A DNA stretch of 20,369 nucleotides. It comes from UBA287 sp034190325. GTDB taxonomy: Archaea; Thermoplasmatota; UBA186; UBA287. Positions 1 to 7,060 of this stretch are shown in pieces. The position numbers were made by a program, and so were the translations under genes. Location: positions 1 to 20,369 of the forward strand of contig JAXHST010000037.1 in assembly GCA_034190325.1 (NCBI GenBank). The letters are read 5' to 3'. The notes beneath the pieces are model-generated. The model made no database searches and had not been told where the DNA came from. It worked only from the letters and a program-made list of their open reading frames with translations. Within the stretch, counting starts at the first letter, position 1. Each line of letters begins with the position of its first letter.

Positions 1-1503
1 AAGTGGTACAGAGAATTTTTTCTCAATTTCATCTCTGAACTCCGGACCTGCATTGTATGCGCAGAATGGGATTATCCTCCCATCAGGTGCCGCATAGTGT
101 ATCTGGCACCTCATAACCCTTTCTGTATCATAGTTGTACATATCCTGGAAGTGCATAGCTCCTACGAATAGAGCTTTCCAATGGAGCTCTGCTAATGCTT
201 TTTTGCTTCTGTATCTCACAAGATCTGTGAGGAGACCACTGAAATCCAACGGCGCCTTTTTTCTGTCTATGAACTTGAACAGTGAAGGCATAGCAGCAGC
301 TAGCTTCAGTTTTTTTGTCTTACTCTTCTCAAGATCCACAGCAATCTCCTGTATTCTCTCAAGGAAACCATCTACATCAAGGAATTCCGTTATAGGCACC
401 ATTGAGCCATCTTTACCCTTAAAAACATAGGTCGCCATACCGCAGTGCGGATGGACTGTTAACGTTAGCTTGGGTATGCCATCATAGAGCGAGAGGAGCT
501 CCGATATAAAAGCTACAGAAGGAACAGGATAAAAGTCCTTCGAGCCTATTGCCCCTCCACTATCCTTTTCGATCCTCTTTATAAGATCCGGTATAGTAAA
601 CCTCTTTGCCTCCCTTTCGCTATCATCTATCCTGCCAGCAAATGCAACTGGCTGAAAATTAACCCCCAGAACAGGGTTCAGGTGCTCAAAGGCAAATTCT
701 AGGGTAGGCCATATCTGGTCATCATTCTGCCCCCTTACTATCGTTGGCACAAGAACCGTGGATAGGTGCGGGTCAGTTGATCCACAGTTCTCTATAACTT
801 TAAACTTGGCGTCGAACACCCTCTTTCCACCAGATCCTTCGTAAACCTTCTCATCCATTCCATCAAAATGGAGATACATTGTGTTCAACCCTGCGTTTAT
901 TGCTTCCTGCAAGAAGCTTTTATCAACGAACCTCAAACCATTTGTAGCAACCTGTATCTGTGCAAAGCCAAGTTCTTTTGCCAGTTTCATAACATCTATA
1001 AACCTTGGATATATTGTTGGCTCCCCGCCCGAGAATTGAACAGCAGGGCATGGCACTGGCTTTATTGCTCTCAGATTTTTGAGCATGCTCTCTACCTCTT
1101 CAAAAGAGGGCTCGTAAACGTAGCCCCTTGCGTTTGCATTGGCAAAGCAAATCTCACAATTCTGATTGCATCTGTTTGTGAGATCCACTATTGCGAGGGC
1201 TGTGTGGCTCTTATGCACATTGCACAAGCCACAGACAAAGGGGCAATCCTCTTTGCTTTTTCCATTTATCAGAGGATTCTCCACCCCAGCGCCATCTATG
1301 GCGTATCTTTTGGCTTTCAGGTAGAGATCAGCATCGCTCCAGTAAACCTCTTTAAATTCTCCATGCTCTTCGCATGTCTTACTGATCATAACCTTACCAT
1401 CTTCTTCGAAAATTCTTGCTTCAACGATCTTTTTACATACTGGGCACAGGGATCTTGTTGTGCTTTCTATGCCATCACTGATGCCTGGCTTCTGAACCAA
1501 CAT
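1..1503 (-). CDS. tes: Tetraether lipid synthase-like radical SAM protein (3' end outside window)
   Basis: Open for 501 codons from ATG at 1503 to the window edge, so the C-terminus is missing. Seen: N-terminal Cys pair C20/C23 (LCPVCKK) with C44/H47 downstream, a second cluster C87-C91-C94, the radical SAM motif C112-x3-C116-x2-C119 (RCNQNCEICFAN) and GGEP at 159-162. This multi-cluster layout is that of the MJ0619-type proteins shown to be tetraether synthase (Tes), which couples the phytanyl ends of two archaeols to make the membrane-spanning GDGT core. Functional assignment is by family recognition; other MJ0619-like radical SAM methylases share the core motifs. A TATA-like aatatatag at 1524-1532 lies about 25 bases upstream, which fits a leaderless transcript from ATG 1503. 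It is followed upstream, in the same orientation, by a secreted glycosidase gene; no functional link is evident. Confidence 0.8.
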   Translation of the reverse strand, partial: MLVQKPGISDGIESTTRSLCPVCKKIVEARIFEEDGKVMISKTCEEHGEFKEVYWSDADLYLKAKRYAIDGAGVENPLINGKSKEDCPFVCGLCNVHKSHTALAIVDLTNRCNQNCEICFANANARGYVYEPSFEEVESMLKNLRAIKPVPCPAVQFSGGEPTIYPRFIDVMKLAKELGFAQIQVATNGLRFVDKSFLQEAINAGLNTMYLHFDGMDEKVYEGSGGKRVFDAKFKVIENCGSTDPHLSTVLVPTIVRGQNDDQIWPTLEFAFEHLNPVLGVNFQPVAFAGRIDDSEREAKRFTIPDLIKRIEKDSGGAIGSKDFYPVPSVAFISELLSLYDGIPKLTLTVHPHCGMATYVFKGKDGSMVPITEFLDVDGFLERIQEIAVDLEKSKTKKLKLAAAMPSLFKFIDRKKAPLDFSGLLTDLVRYRSKKALAELHWKALFVGAMHFQDMYNYDTERVMRCQIHYAAPDGRIIPFCAYNAGPEFRDEIEKKFSVPL

Positions 1504-1523
1504 AATTGTGAAAAGGGTTTTCC

Positions 1524-1532
1524 AATATATAG
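1524..1532 (-). promoter_or_regulatory. TATA box of the tetraether synthase gene
   Basis: On the minus strand this reads ctatatatt, centred about 25 bases before the ATG at 1503. That is the archaeal TATA spacing expected for a leaderless transcript. Confidence 0.5.
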
Positions 1533-1556
1533 GCTTAACTGTTAATGAAGCTATAG

Positions 1557-2720
1557 TTACAGAGGAAGAGAACCCATGATATTATAGACAAGCTCTGAGT
1601 TTATGATCCTGCGCAACACCGGAGAGAGCAATTTGGAGCCTGACAAAACATCGATCATAAGATTGAATGCTCTGCCAATAAGCCTGTTTGCGTAAAGATC
1701 TGAGAATAGCTTTCCCATAGAGCTCACATTTACCTCTTCGCTCTGAAGATCTTCAGCATTCTCTATTGCCTTTCCATACCTCTCCCAGGCAAGTTTTGTT
1801 TCTCTATTTTCTTTCAGAAGGCCAAAATGTTTTTCCTGCTCTGGAAATTCTTCGCTATTGTCCAGATATTCATAGAAGAAGACGCCTGTAGCCCCTCCCT
1901 TCATAGCTGCTATGCAGATGTTCTCAATGTACGCTGCCTGAGCCTCTTCACCCCTTTCAAAGGTGTGGTATCCTGTCTCTATCACCATAACCTCTTTTCC
2001 AAAGCTTTTTGCTTTTTCTATATCTGGTATTATGTTAAAAGCATTATTTGGGTCAGGAAAGATTATGCATGGATACGGCTGCAGACCTATGACATCAAAA
2101 TTGACCTCTTTGCTGACGTCTTCTATCCATTCTGTCCAGCCAGGGGCAACCGAAACACTTAGCACGATCTCGCAGTCTTTATCTCTTTCCCTTATGCCGT
2201 GTTCTAAAGTTTTTAATACAGTTACTATTCTATCTTCACTCCAGTCACCAACCCTCCAGCCAGTTAACCTATGCATGTTAGCAACATTTGGCTCATTCTC
2301 AATAGCATAATACTCTATTCTTTTTCCATACCTTTCCGCAACAGCTTCAGCGTAAGCGCCCAGGGCTTTGTTATACTCATCATTGCTGAGCCCCTTTGTC
2401 CATTCTGGCACAACGGGTCTAACTCCATTGTAGCCATTGCCTACCTTTGCAAGTACGTTTAAGCCATTTTTCTCAGCATTTTCAACCACAAAATCGAAGT
2501 AAGAGAAATTATAAACGCCCCTTTCTCCTTCGATATCCCTCCACGCAAAGTCTACGGAGATCCATGTGATACCATTCTCAGCTATTCTGTCGAAATCTTC
2601 CTCCATCAGCTTATAAGAATCGAATGGAACATGATAGGCAACAAGTCCAAACCTGAACTCAGCCGCAGAGGGCGCGACCATAAAAAGGGAGATCAGAAGG
2701 ATAAGAAATTTCATACCCAT
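1557..2720 (-). CDS. Secreted clan GH-A glycoside hydrolase (TIM barrel)
   Basis: The chosen start is ATG 2720 (MGMKFLILL..., 387 aa) or ATG 2714. An in-frame ATG at 2789 would add 23 charged residues before the signal peptide and is unlikely. Residues 1 to about 20 form a signal peptide ending near APSAA-EF. The rest looks like a (beta/alpha)8 glycosidase: the acid/base Glu lies in the IENEPN motif (about residue 143) and the nucleophile Glu in VIETGY (about residue 248), both at strand ends as in clan GH-A (families such as GH5, GH39, GH42, GH53). A tail of about 60 residues follows the barrel. The substrate cannot be read from the sequence; action on extracellular beta-linked glycans is inferred. 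It is transcribed in the same direction as the tetraether synthase gene, 53 bases ahead of it. Confidence 0.7.
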   Translation of the reverse strand: MGMKFLILLISLFMVAPSAAEFRFGLVAYHVPFDSYKLMEEDFDRIAENGITWISVDFAWRDIEGERGVYNFSYFDFVVENAEKNGLNVLAKVGNGYNGVRPVVPEWTKGLSNDEYNKALGAYAEAVAERYGKRIEYYAIENEPNVANMHRLTGWRVGDWSEDRIVTVLKTLEHGIRERDKDCEIVLSVSVAPGWTEWIEDVSKEVNFDVIGLQPYPCIIFPDPNNAFNIIPDIEKAKSFGKEVMVIETGYHTFERGEEAQAAYIENICIAAMKGGATGVFFYEYLDNSEEFPEQEKHFGLLKENRETKLAWERYGKAIENAEDLQSEEVNVSSMGKLFSDLYANRLIGRAFNLMIDVLSGSKLLSPVLRRIINSELVYNIMGSLPL

Positions 2721-2789
2721 AACTTTTATGTTTCTTCTACTACTTAACCATTTCAATAGAGCTTCCCCGAAGTTTAACTTCTGAACCAA

Positions 2790-3065
2790 TGTAATTGTGA
2801 AGCTTCATGTGTAGGTATCAACTCTCTGATGCCCCATTGAGCGCGACTGTCAAGCAGATTCTGATAAACTTTATTTTTATCTTCCTTCGCAGAAAGCATG
2901 TATCAAAATGTCGTATAAAGAGATCCTTGAACTGATCTCGTCCCAATGTCTGTTCGAGAACTGGCACGCTTAAATGAACATTTTGAATGTTTGTCCTTGC
3001 TTCAAGAGGACAGATCAGAGAAGAAAGCACATGATATTTTGAGGATATGGATCCTGGTAAAATAG
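2790..3065. other. Intergenic stretch without a convincing gene
   Basis: This is the gap between the glycosidase and tRNA-Leu. On the plus strand there are two short reading frames in different registers, 2908-2973 (21 codons) and 2946-3065 (39 codons; RELARLNEHFECLSLLQED within). They use CGA/CGC/CAA codons that are rare in neighbouring genes. They could be the frameshifted remains of a small gene, but nothing in them is recognisable. A 70-codon minus-strand frame (2818-3030) also lacks any domain signature. Confidence 0.4.
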
Positions 3066-3150
3066 TGCGGGGGACCGGATTTGAACCGGCGAATGCCTGC
3101 GCAACAGGGTCCTAAGCCCTGCCCCTTAGACCATGCTCGGGTACCCCCGC
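3066..3150 (-). tRNA. tRNA-Leu (anticodon UAG)
   Basis: The minus strand folds as a class II tRNA. The 7-bp acceptor stem is GCGGGGG/CCCCCGC, the anticodon stem is CAGGG/CCCTG around loop CTTAGGA (anticodon TAG), the variable arm is long (TTGCGCAGGCATTC region), and the T-arm has a GGTTCAAATCC loop. The discriminator base is A (position 3066), and CCA is not encoded. There is no intron. The long variable arm and anticodon both fit leucine, reading CUA-type codons. A TATA element at 3173-3182 sits about 28 bases upstream. Confidence 0.93.
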
Positions 3151-3172
3151 AAACACATGGATAAGAACACAA

Positions 3173-3182
3173 TTTATATATA
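3173..3182. promoter_or_regulatory. Shared TATA element between tRNA-Leu and rpoE'
   Basis: The near-palindromic tttatatata lies about 28 bases before the tRNA-Leu 5' end (minus strand) and about 33 bases before the rpoE' ATG at 3211 (plus strand). It can therefore serve divergent transcription in the 60-base gap. Confidence 0.55.
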
Positions 3183-3210
3183 TGCTTTTACCCTTACATA
3201 ATAAGATAAC

Positions 3211-3771
3211 ATGTATAAACTTGCAGAGCTTGAGGAGATCGTCAGAATCCCTCCTGCAGAGCTGGGAGGGTCTCTCGATGATGCAACAAAGAGAATACTC
3301 AAAGAGGAGTGCGAGGGTAAGCTCTACAAGAATGTCGGTATGGTTGTACAGATAAGGGATGTTAAAAGGATGGGGGATGGTGAAATTGTACCCGGGGACG
3401 GCTCCGTTTACCAGAGAGCTCTGTTTGAGGCGCTGGTATTTAACCCTGAAAATCAGGAGGTGGTTGAGGGTAAGGTCTCAGAGGTAGCAGAGTTTGGTGC
3501 TTTTTTGAATTTTGGTCCACTGGATGGGCTCATACATGTCAGCCAGATTATAGATGATTTTATAGATGTGGATCTGAATAATAGAAGGCTTGTAGGCAGG
3601 GATAGTAAAAAAGTTCTGAGAGCCAGTGATAGGTGCAGAGCTAGAATAGTTTCATTGAGCCTGAATGAAGCAAATCCGAGACAGAGCAGAATAGGGCTCA
3701 CCATGAGACAGCCTGGGCTCGGGGTTCTGGAGTGGCTTAAGAGAGAGAAGGAGGGAGAGAACAATGGTTGA
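3211..3771 (+). CDS. rpoE1: RNA polymerase subunit Rpo7 (E')
   Basis: This 186-aa protein has the two-domain form of archaeal Rpo7 (RPB7 homologue): an N-terminal tip domain (about 1-80) with the family-type start MYKLAELEEIVRIPP, and an S1/OB RNA-binding domain (about 82-165) with EGKVSEVAEFGAFLNFGPLDGLIHVSQI. With Rpo4 it forms the stalk of RNA polymerase, which contacts nascent RNA and aids promoter opening and termination. It is the first gene of a compact operon; its last codons overlap spt4 by 8 bases, so the two are probably translationally coupled. Length is normal for the family. Confidence 0.95.
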   Translation: MYKLAELEEIVRIPPAELGGSLDDATKRILKEECEGKLYKNVGMVVQIRDVKRMGDGEIVPGDGSVYQRALFEALVFNPENQEVVEGKVSEVAEFGAFLNFGPLDGLIHVSQIIDDFIDVDLNNRRLVGRDSKKVLRASDRCRARIVSLSLNEANPRQSRIGLTMRQPGLGVLEWLKREKEGENNG

Positions 3772-3943
3772 GAGATACGCCTGTAGAAAATGTAAATCAA
3801 TAGTTACCACCAAAAGATGCCCCTGTGGCGGAGAGGCTGTCAAGAACTGGCAGGGCTATCTTATAATCCTCGATCCAGAAAAATCAGAGATAGCGAAAGA
3901 GGCTGGAATCAATAGTAGAGGAGCTTATGCACTCAGAGTTTAA
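3764..3943 (+). CDS. spt4: Transcription elongation factor Spt4 (RNA polymerase subunit E'')
   Basis: The product has 59 residues from ATG 3764 to TAA 3941-3943. The N-terminal zinc site is visible as C7-x2-C10 and C19-x-C21 (MVERYACRKC, RCPCGG), followed by the short beta-rich body with NWQGYLIILDP typical of archaeal Spt4. It partners with Spt5 as the NusG-family processivity clamp factor on RNA polymerase. It overlaps rpoE' upstream by 8 bases and the dephospho-CoA kinase gene downstream by 17 bases, the usual archaeal gene order. Confidence 0.92.
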   Translation: MVERYACRKCKSIVTTKRCPCGGEAVKNWQGYLIILDPEKSEIAKEAGINSRGAYALRV

Positions 3944-4454
3944 ATACGTTCTACCCGAATCCATGAAAGATGAGCTAAGAATACCTTTAGGTAGAATAGT
4001 GGAAGATTTCGAGCCTTTTTTTGAGTCGAATATCAAAAATTTTGATGGAAAGATCATAACGGTGGGAGACATAATAACAGAGTATTTTATAAATAATGAA
4101 AAGTTGCCATGGATGTCTATAGTAGATGGAAAAACAAAAAGAGAGGTAATCAATAATGGGATATCCCTTCACAAAACGCCTGTTTATGTAAAGAATCCCC
4201 CGGGCACAATAACATATGAGCTCTGGGGTGCTATAGATAGAGCATGTAAAAATAGTGAGGATACAGTAATCTTTGTTGATGGTGAGGAGGATCTTGCAGC
4301 TATTCCCGCAATATTTCTCTCTCCTCCGGGTACGCTGGTGTTATACGGTATGCCTGAGAAGGGGGTTGTGATTGTTAAAACAGATGAAGCAAAGGAAAAG
4401 GTAAAGAGACTTCTGAAAAAAATGGAGGTAAAATATGGAAATAAAGATAGATGA
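3927..4454 (+). CDS. GTP-dependent dephospho-CoA kinase (DUF359 family)
   Basis: The product has 175 residues. Conserved blocks of the archaeal DUF359 family are visible: VGDIITEY (about 47-54), SIVDGKTKRE (about 64-73), NPPGTITYELW (about 89-99) and FVDGEEDLAAIPAIFLSPPG (about 115-134). The family was shown in Thermococcus to phosphorylate dephospho-CoA with GTP, the last step of CoA synthesis; it has no P-loop of the bacterial CoaE type. The gene overlaps spt4 by 17 bases and rps24e by 20 bases. This position between spt4 and rps24e is conserved in many euryarchaea and supports the call. Confidence 0.9.
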   Translation: MHSEFKYVLPESMKDELRIPLGRIVEDFEPFFESNIKNFDGKIITVGDIITEYFINNEKLPWMSIVDGKTKREVINNGISLHKTPVYVKNPPGTITYELWGAIDRACKNSEDTVIFVDGEEDLAAIPAIFLSPPGTLVLYGMPEKGVVIVKTDEAKEKVKRLLKKMEVKYGNKDR

Positions 4455-4707
4455 AAAAAAAGAGAACAAACCTTTAAAGAGGCTTGAGGTGAAGTGCCGT
4501 ATAATACATGAAGGAACAAAGACCCCTTCAAGAGAAGAGGTGAAAAAGCTTCTGGCAAAAGAACTTGGAAAAGAGCTCATTTCCGTAGAGTATATAAAGA
4601 GCATATACGGAAAAAACGAGAGCGTGGTCTATGCAAAGATATATGAAGATGAGATGAGCATGGAGAAAAAACACATTCTGGAGAGAGGAAAGAAACAGGA
4701 GGGTTAA
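4435..4707 (+). CDS. rps24e: Small ribosomal subunit protein eS24
   Basis: The product has 90 residues, starting MEIKIDEKKENKPLKRLEVKC, with the conserved pattern HEGTKTPSREEVKKLLAKEL and a YAKIYEDE strand near the C-terminus. eS24 is an archaeal/eukaryotic 30S subunit protein. The start overlaps the upstream kinase gene by 20 bases and the stop lies 2 bases before the rps27ae start, so it is read from the same operon mRNA. Confidence 0.93.
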   Translation: MEIKIDEKKENKPLKRLEVKCRIIHEGTKTPSREEVKKLLAKELGKELISVEYIKSIYGKNESVVYAKIYEDEMSMEKKHILERGKKQEG

Positions 4708-4709
4708 GT

Positions 4710-4895
4710 ATGGCAAAGGGTGGAAAGAAAACGGAAAAGAGGCTGAAAGGTTCACTGTATAAAACAGAAGGGGAGAGCATCAAGAGGCTGAGAAAGATCT
4801 GCCCAAAGTGCGGAGATGGAGTTTTTATGGCAGACCATGGAGATAGATTGGCCTGCGGTAAATGCGGATACACAGAATTCAAAAAGGGCTCGTAG
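4710..4895 (+). CDS. rps27ae: Small ribosomal subunit protein eS31 (S27ae), overlapping tRNA-Arg
   Basis: The product has 61 residues. A basic N-terminus (MAKGGKKTEKRLKG) precedes a zinc ribbon, C31-x2-C34 and C49-x2-C52 (CPKCGDG, CGKCGY). This is the archaeal form without the ubiquitin fusion found in eukaryotes. Unusually, the last codons and stop (GGC TCG TAG) lie inside the 5' acceptor strand of the tRNA-Arg that starts at 4886, a 10-base overlap. Cutting the tRNA from the operon transcript would therefore remove the stop codon from that mRNA molecule. Confidence 0.93.
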   Translation: MAKGGKKTEKRLKGSLYKTEGESIKRLRKICPKCGDGVFMADHGDRLACGKCGYTEFKKGS

Positions 4896-4999
4896 CTTAG
4901 TGGATTGAGTGCCGGCCTCCGGAGCCGGAGACCCGGGTTCAAAATGAAGGGTTGCACCCTTTCAAAACCTGCAATCCAGTGAAAATCCCGGCGAGCCCG
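4886..4999 (+). tRNA. tRNA-Arg (anticodon CCG) with a 42-nt T-loop intron
   Basis: Acceptor stem GGGCTCG (4886-4892)/CGAGCCC (4992-4998), discriminator G4999. Anticodon stem CCGGC/GCCGG encloses loop CTCCGGA; the anticodon CCG is at 4919-4921. The T-stem CCGGG (4933-4937)/CCCGG (4987-4991) is perfect, but its loop is 49 nt long. Removing 4944-4985 leaves the consensus T-loop TTCAAAT, which places the intron between positions 59 and 60. Splice signals fit a relaxed bulge-helix-bulge: TTCA (4938-4941) pairs with TGAA (4980-4983), flanked by a 3-nt bulge AAA (4942-4944) on one strand and AAT (4984-4986) on the other. The mature tRNA would be 72 nt. It begins inside rps27ae and is probably co-transcribed with the ribosomal protein operon. 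CCA is not encoded. Confidence 0.88.
4944..4985 (+). other. tRNA-Arg intron, non-canonical position 59/60
   Basis: The intron has 42 nt. It contains a hairpin, 4945-4952 with 4956-4964 (AGGGT/ACCCT core, one bulged T), then a single-stranded stretch, 4965-4979. Part of that stretch (CAATCCA, 4972-4978) is exactly complementary to the D-loop sequence TGGATTG (4901-4907). The borders are inferred from the restored T-loop and the 4-bp helix with 3-nt bulges. Confidence 0.75.
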
Positions 5000-5062
5000 C
5001 CTCAAATTAAAAAAATAACATTCGTTAGAAAAATTCTTTAGGAAAGCTTTTTTATAAGAAGA

Positions 5063-5836
5063 ATGATTAACTTTATGGATGTTGAGAAAAGCTTCTCTAA
5101 AGTTCAGAGAACAGAGCCCATAAGTAGAGTACTGGGCTATCTCAAAGGGGCAAGTGATGTGCTGCCAATGGTTTTTGATGGAAAGAAATGCTACGGATTT
5201 ATAGATGAAAGATTGTTTATCTCAACGAAGCTTGACACAAATCAGCAGATAAAGGGGTTTGACGTCCGTGCAAAAACTATGGATGAGAGCAAGAGCGCTT
5301 CTGAGATCGCTGAGGAGATGCTGAGGAGCTATTGTTCCTATGCGCCCTTTGGAAAAAACGAGAAGGAAAAAAGCATAGAGGGATACATAAAAGCCTCCAC
5401 AGTTATAAGGGAATTATTAAAAGAGAAGAGCTCTGGTAAAAATGCAGAATTGCTGGCAAAGCCTGTTATAGCTCTGAAAAAAGACGACACAATAGGAAAA
5501 GCTATAAACTTCCTCAAGAATTTTAGAGCTGTGCCCATTGTCGATGAAAAAGGAATGCTTTACGGATGCGTGGAGCAGAGAGGAAACATTCTGGATCTTC
5601 TAGCGGATAGAGAGAGACCGAGACAGGGAGCATATGTGTCAACAAAAGAAGAGAGAGTTTTTAAAAAGCCTGTTGTGAACTACTCCACGAAATTCGCACC
5701 AAAATGCGATGTGAATAGCGCCATAGATGAGAATCTTGTTGGTATTATGGATACGTATGGTTACTGCTTTGTGTGCAGAGATAATAAACCAATAGGTATC
5801 CTGACACCTCCAGATATACTCAAGGTGCTTGTCTAA
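5063..5836 (+). CDS. CBS-domain protein
   Basis: The 257-aa soluble protein contains at least one well-formed CBS pair in its C-terminal half: LAKPVIALKKDDTIGKAINF with FRAVPIVDEKGMLYGCVEQR (about 135-180) and a last repeat ending IGILTPPDILKVL. The N-terminal 110 residues look like a diverged first pair (RVLGYLKGASDVLPMVFDG...CYGFIDERLF). CBS modules bind adenine nucleotides or SAM and control a partner, but no catalytic domain is fused here, so the partner is unknown. A T-rich TATA-like element (ttttttataa, about 5048-5057) lies close before the start. The gene is convergent with the EamA-RAM gene, 24 bases apart. Confidence 0.75.
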   Translation: MINFMDVEKSFSKVQRTEPISRVLGYLKGASDVLPMVFDGKKCYGFIDERLFISTKLDTNQQIKGFDVRAKTMDESKSASEIAEEMLRSYCSYAPFGKNEKEKSIEGYIKASTVIRELLKEKSSGKNAELLAKPVIALKKDDTIGKAINFLKNFRAVPIVDEKGMLYGCVEQRGNILDLLADRERPRQGAYVSTKEERVFKKPVVNYSTKFAPKCDVNSAIDENLVGIMDTYGYCFVCRDNKPIGILTPPDILKVLV

Positions 5837-5860
5837 GTATTTAGCTTACACTATATAATA

Positions 5861-7060
5861 CTATACAGTCTCCCATTCCCTGAGAACAGATTCCCAGTGG
5901 ACTGTTGAGACTTCGCCCATGCTGTTTATTTTCGTGATTATTGTTTCATAGCCCTTGCCCAGAGTCCTGGTTCTTATCCTTGCGATTATGTCATATTCGC
6001 CGGAAACAAGCGCAACAGAGTCTATGCCCTTTATATCCCATATCTTTTGCATAAGTCTCAGAGAGTCCTGTCCACTCTTGAGCTTGATGAAAAGAAAACT
6101 GCGCACCTCTGTAAGAGATATGTCAACTATGCCCAGCATAACCAGAATAACGCCCATGAACTTCAGAAGTGCAAAGGTGCTTTCTATACCTGCAAGCTGT
6201 CCCATAAGTAGAGAAAAAATAAGCGAAAACACAAGTGAAGCGGACTTCACAGCCTGAGCTATGCTTGCTGAAGATATACCGAGGGCTCTTATGAAGAGAA
6301 TGTATGAGATCGTTGATAACGTCGTTGCGGTTGCTATCAGGCTAAAGTTTGAAGGGATAGCATCGAAAGCGAGCAGTATGCTCTCAGGGCTTATTATGAG
6401 AGAGAACAGAAGACAAAATACCATTGTGAAAAACACATTCCAGAACCTTATATTGATCGCATCGTTTGATACACTTCCAAAGGTCATGGATTTAAGTTTT
6501 CTCTGATAAAGCGTAAAGAGAGCATATGCAGGGTTCATTATCAGAAAGACCACGATCAGCGCACTGAACTCGGGTATCCCTTCTGTCATCGACATCATTA
6601 TAGCTCCAAACACCACAGCAACACCCGCCCCTATCTCCGCAATGGTGGGCGCATTTTTCTCTGAAAACGCCTCTATGAACAGGAGGTAGAGGAGAACAAC
6701 CTGATAAAATGGAAGAACACTTGAAGGATCAGTAAAGGAGAAAAAGAGAGTGAAAAAAGCTATGGTTGTTATCGCATTTCCAGCGCCAGCTAAAATGTGA
6801 TACAGCAATTCTTCCTTTTTTATCATCCTTATCCTCTTAAAGGAGGGGTCAACCAGAGAGCCAAGGTTTCTATTCTTTGTGCCCAGAGAGAAGAATAACC
6901 CTAAAAGTATGCAGACAAGCATGCCCACCATAAAAAAAGAAACTGCATAAGCAAGAGGGTTGCTCATTACGCCCATCATTCTGGCATCAAATAGAGCAGT
7001 TATTGAATCTAAAATCGCTGCTGTAAAAAGGAGGAGATAAAAAAGATATCTTTTCCTCAT
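5861..7060 (-). CDS. EamA-like membrane transporter fused to a C-terminal Lrp/AsnC (RAM) ligand-binding domain
   Basis: The 399-aa product has residues 1 to about 312 as roughly ten hydrophobic helices in two halves of the drug/metabolite transporter (EamA) type; the first half carries a basic insertion near residues 62-80. Residues about 313-399 (RSFLFIKL...VALVSGEYDIIARI...GEVSTVHWESVL) match the alpha-beta RAM fold of Lrp/AsnC regulators, including the SGEYD...R core that in Lrp binds amino acids. The topology predicts a cytosolic C-terminus. The inferred role is amino-acid or metabolite export/import gated by a bound effector. The gene starts ATGA-overlapped with the stand-alone RAM gene, so both are made together. 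The fusion is uncommon and the substrate unknown. Confidence 0.72.
   Translation of the reverse strand: MRKRYLFYLLLFTAAILDSITALFDARMMGVMSNPLAYAVSFFMVGMLVCILLGLFFSLGTKNRNLGSLVDPSFKRIRMIKKEELLYHILAGAGNAITTIAFFTLFFSFTDPSSVLPFYQVVLLYLLFIEAFSEKNAPTIAEIGAGVAVVFGAIMMSMTEGIPEFSALIVVFLIMNPAYALFTLYQRKLKSMTFGSVSNDAINIRFWNVFFTMVFCLLFSLIISPESILLAFDAIPSNFSLIATATTLSTISYILFIRALGISSASIAQAVKSASLVFSLIFSLLMGQLAGIESTFALLKFMGVILVMLGIVDISLTEVRSFLFIKLKSGQDSLRLMQKIWDIKGIDSVALVSGEYDIIARIRTRTLGKGYETIITKINSMGEVSTVHWESVLREWETV

Noticed and set aside
868..1545. 225-codon plus-strand frame
   Set aside because: It is antisense to the tetraether synthase gene, with no domain pattern; the minus-strand frame has clear radical SAM motifs.
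2721..2789. Longer N-terminus for the secreted glycosidase (ATG 2789)
   Set aside because: It would put 23 charged residues before the signal peptide; ATG 2720 or 2714 gives a normal signal sequence.
2818..3030. 70-codon minus-strand frame in the gap before tRNA-Leu
   Set aside because: No promoter, ribosome site or recognisable fold, and its composition is unlike neighbouring genes.
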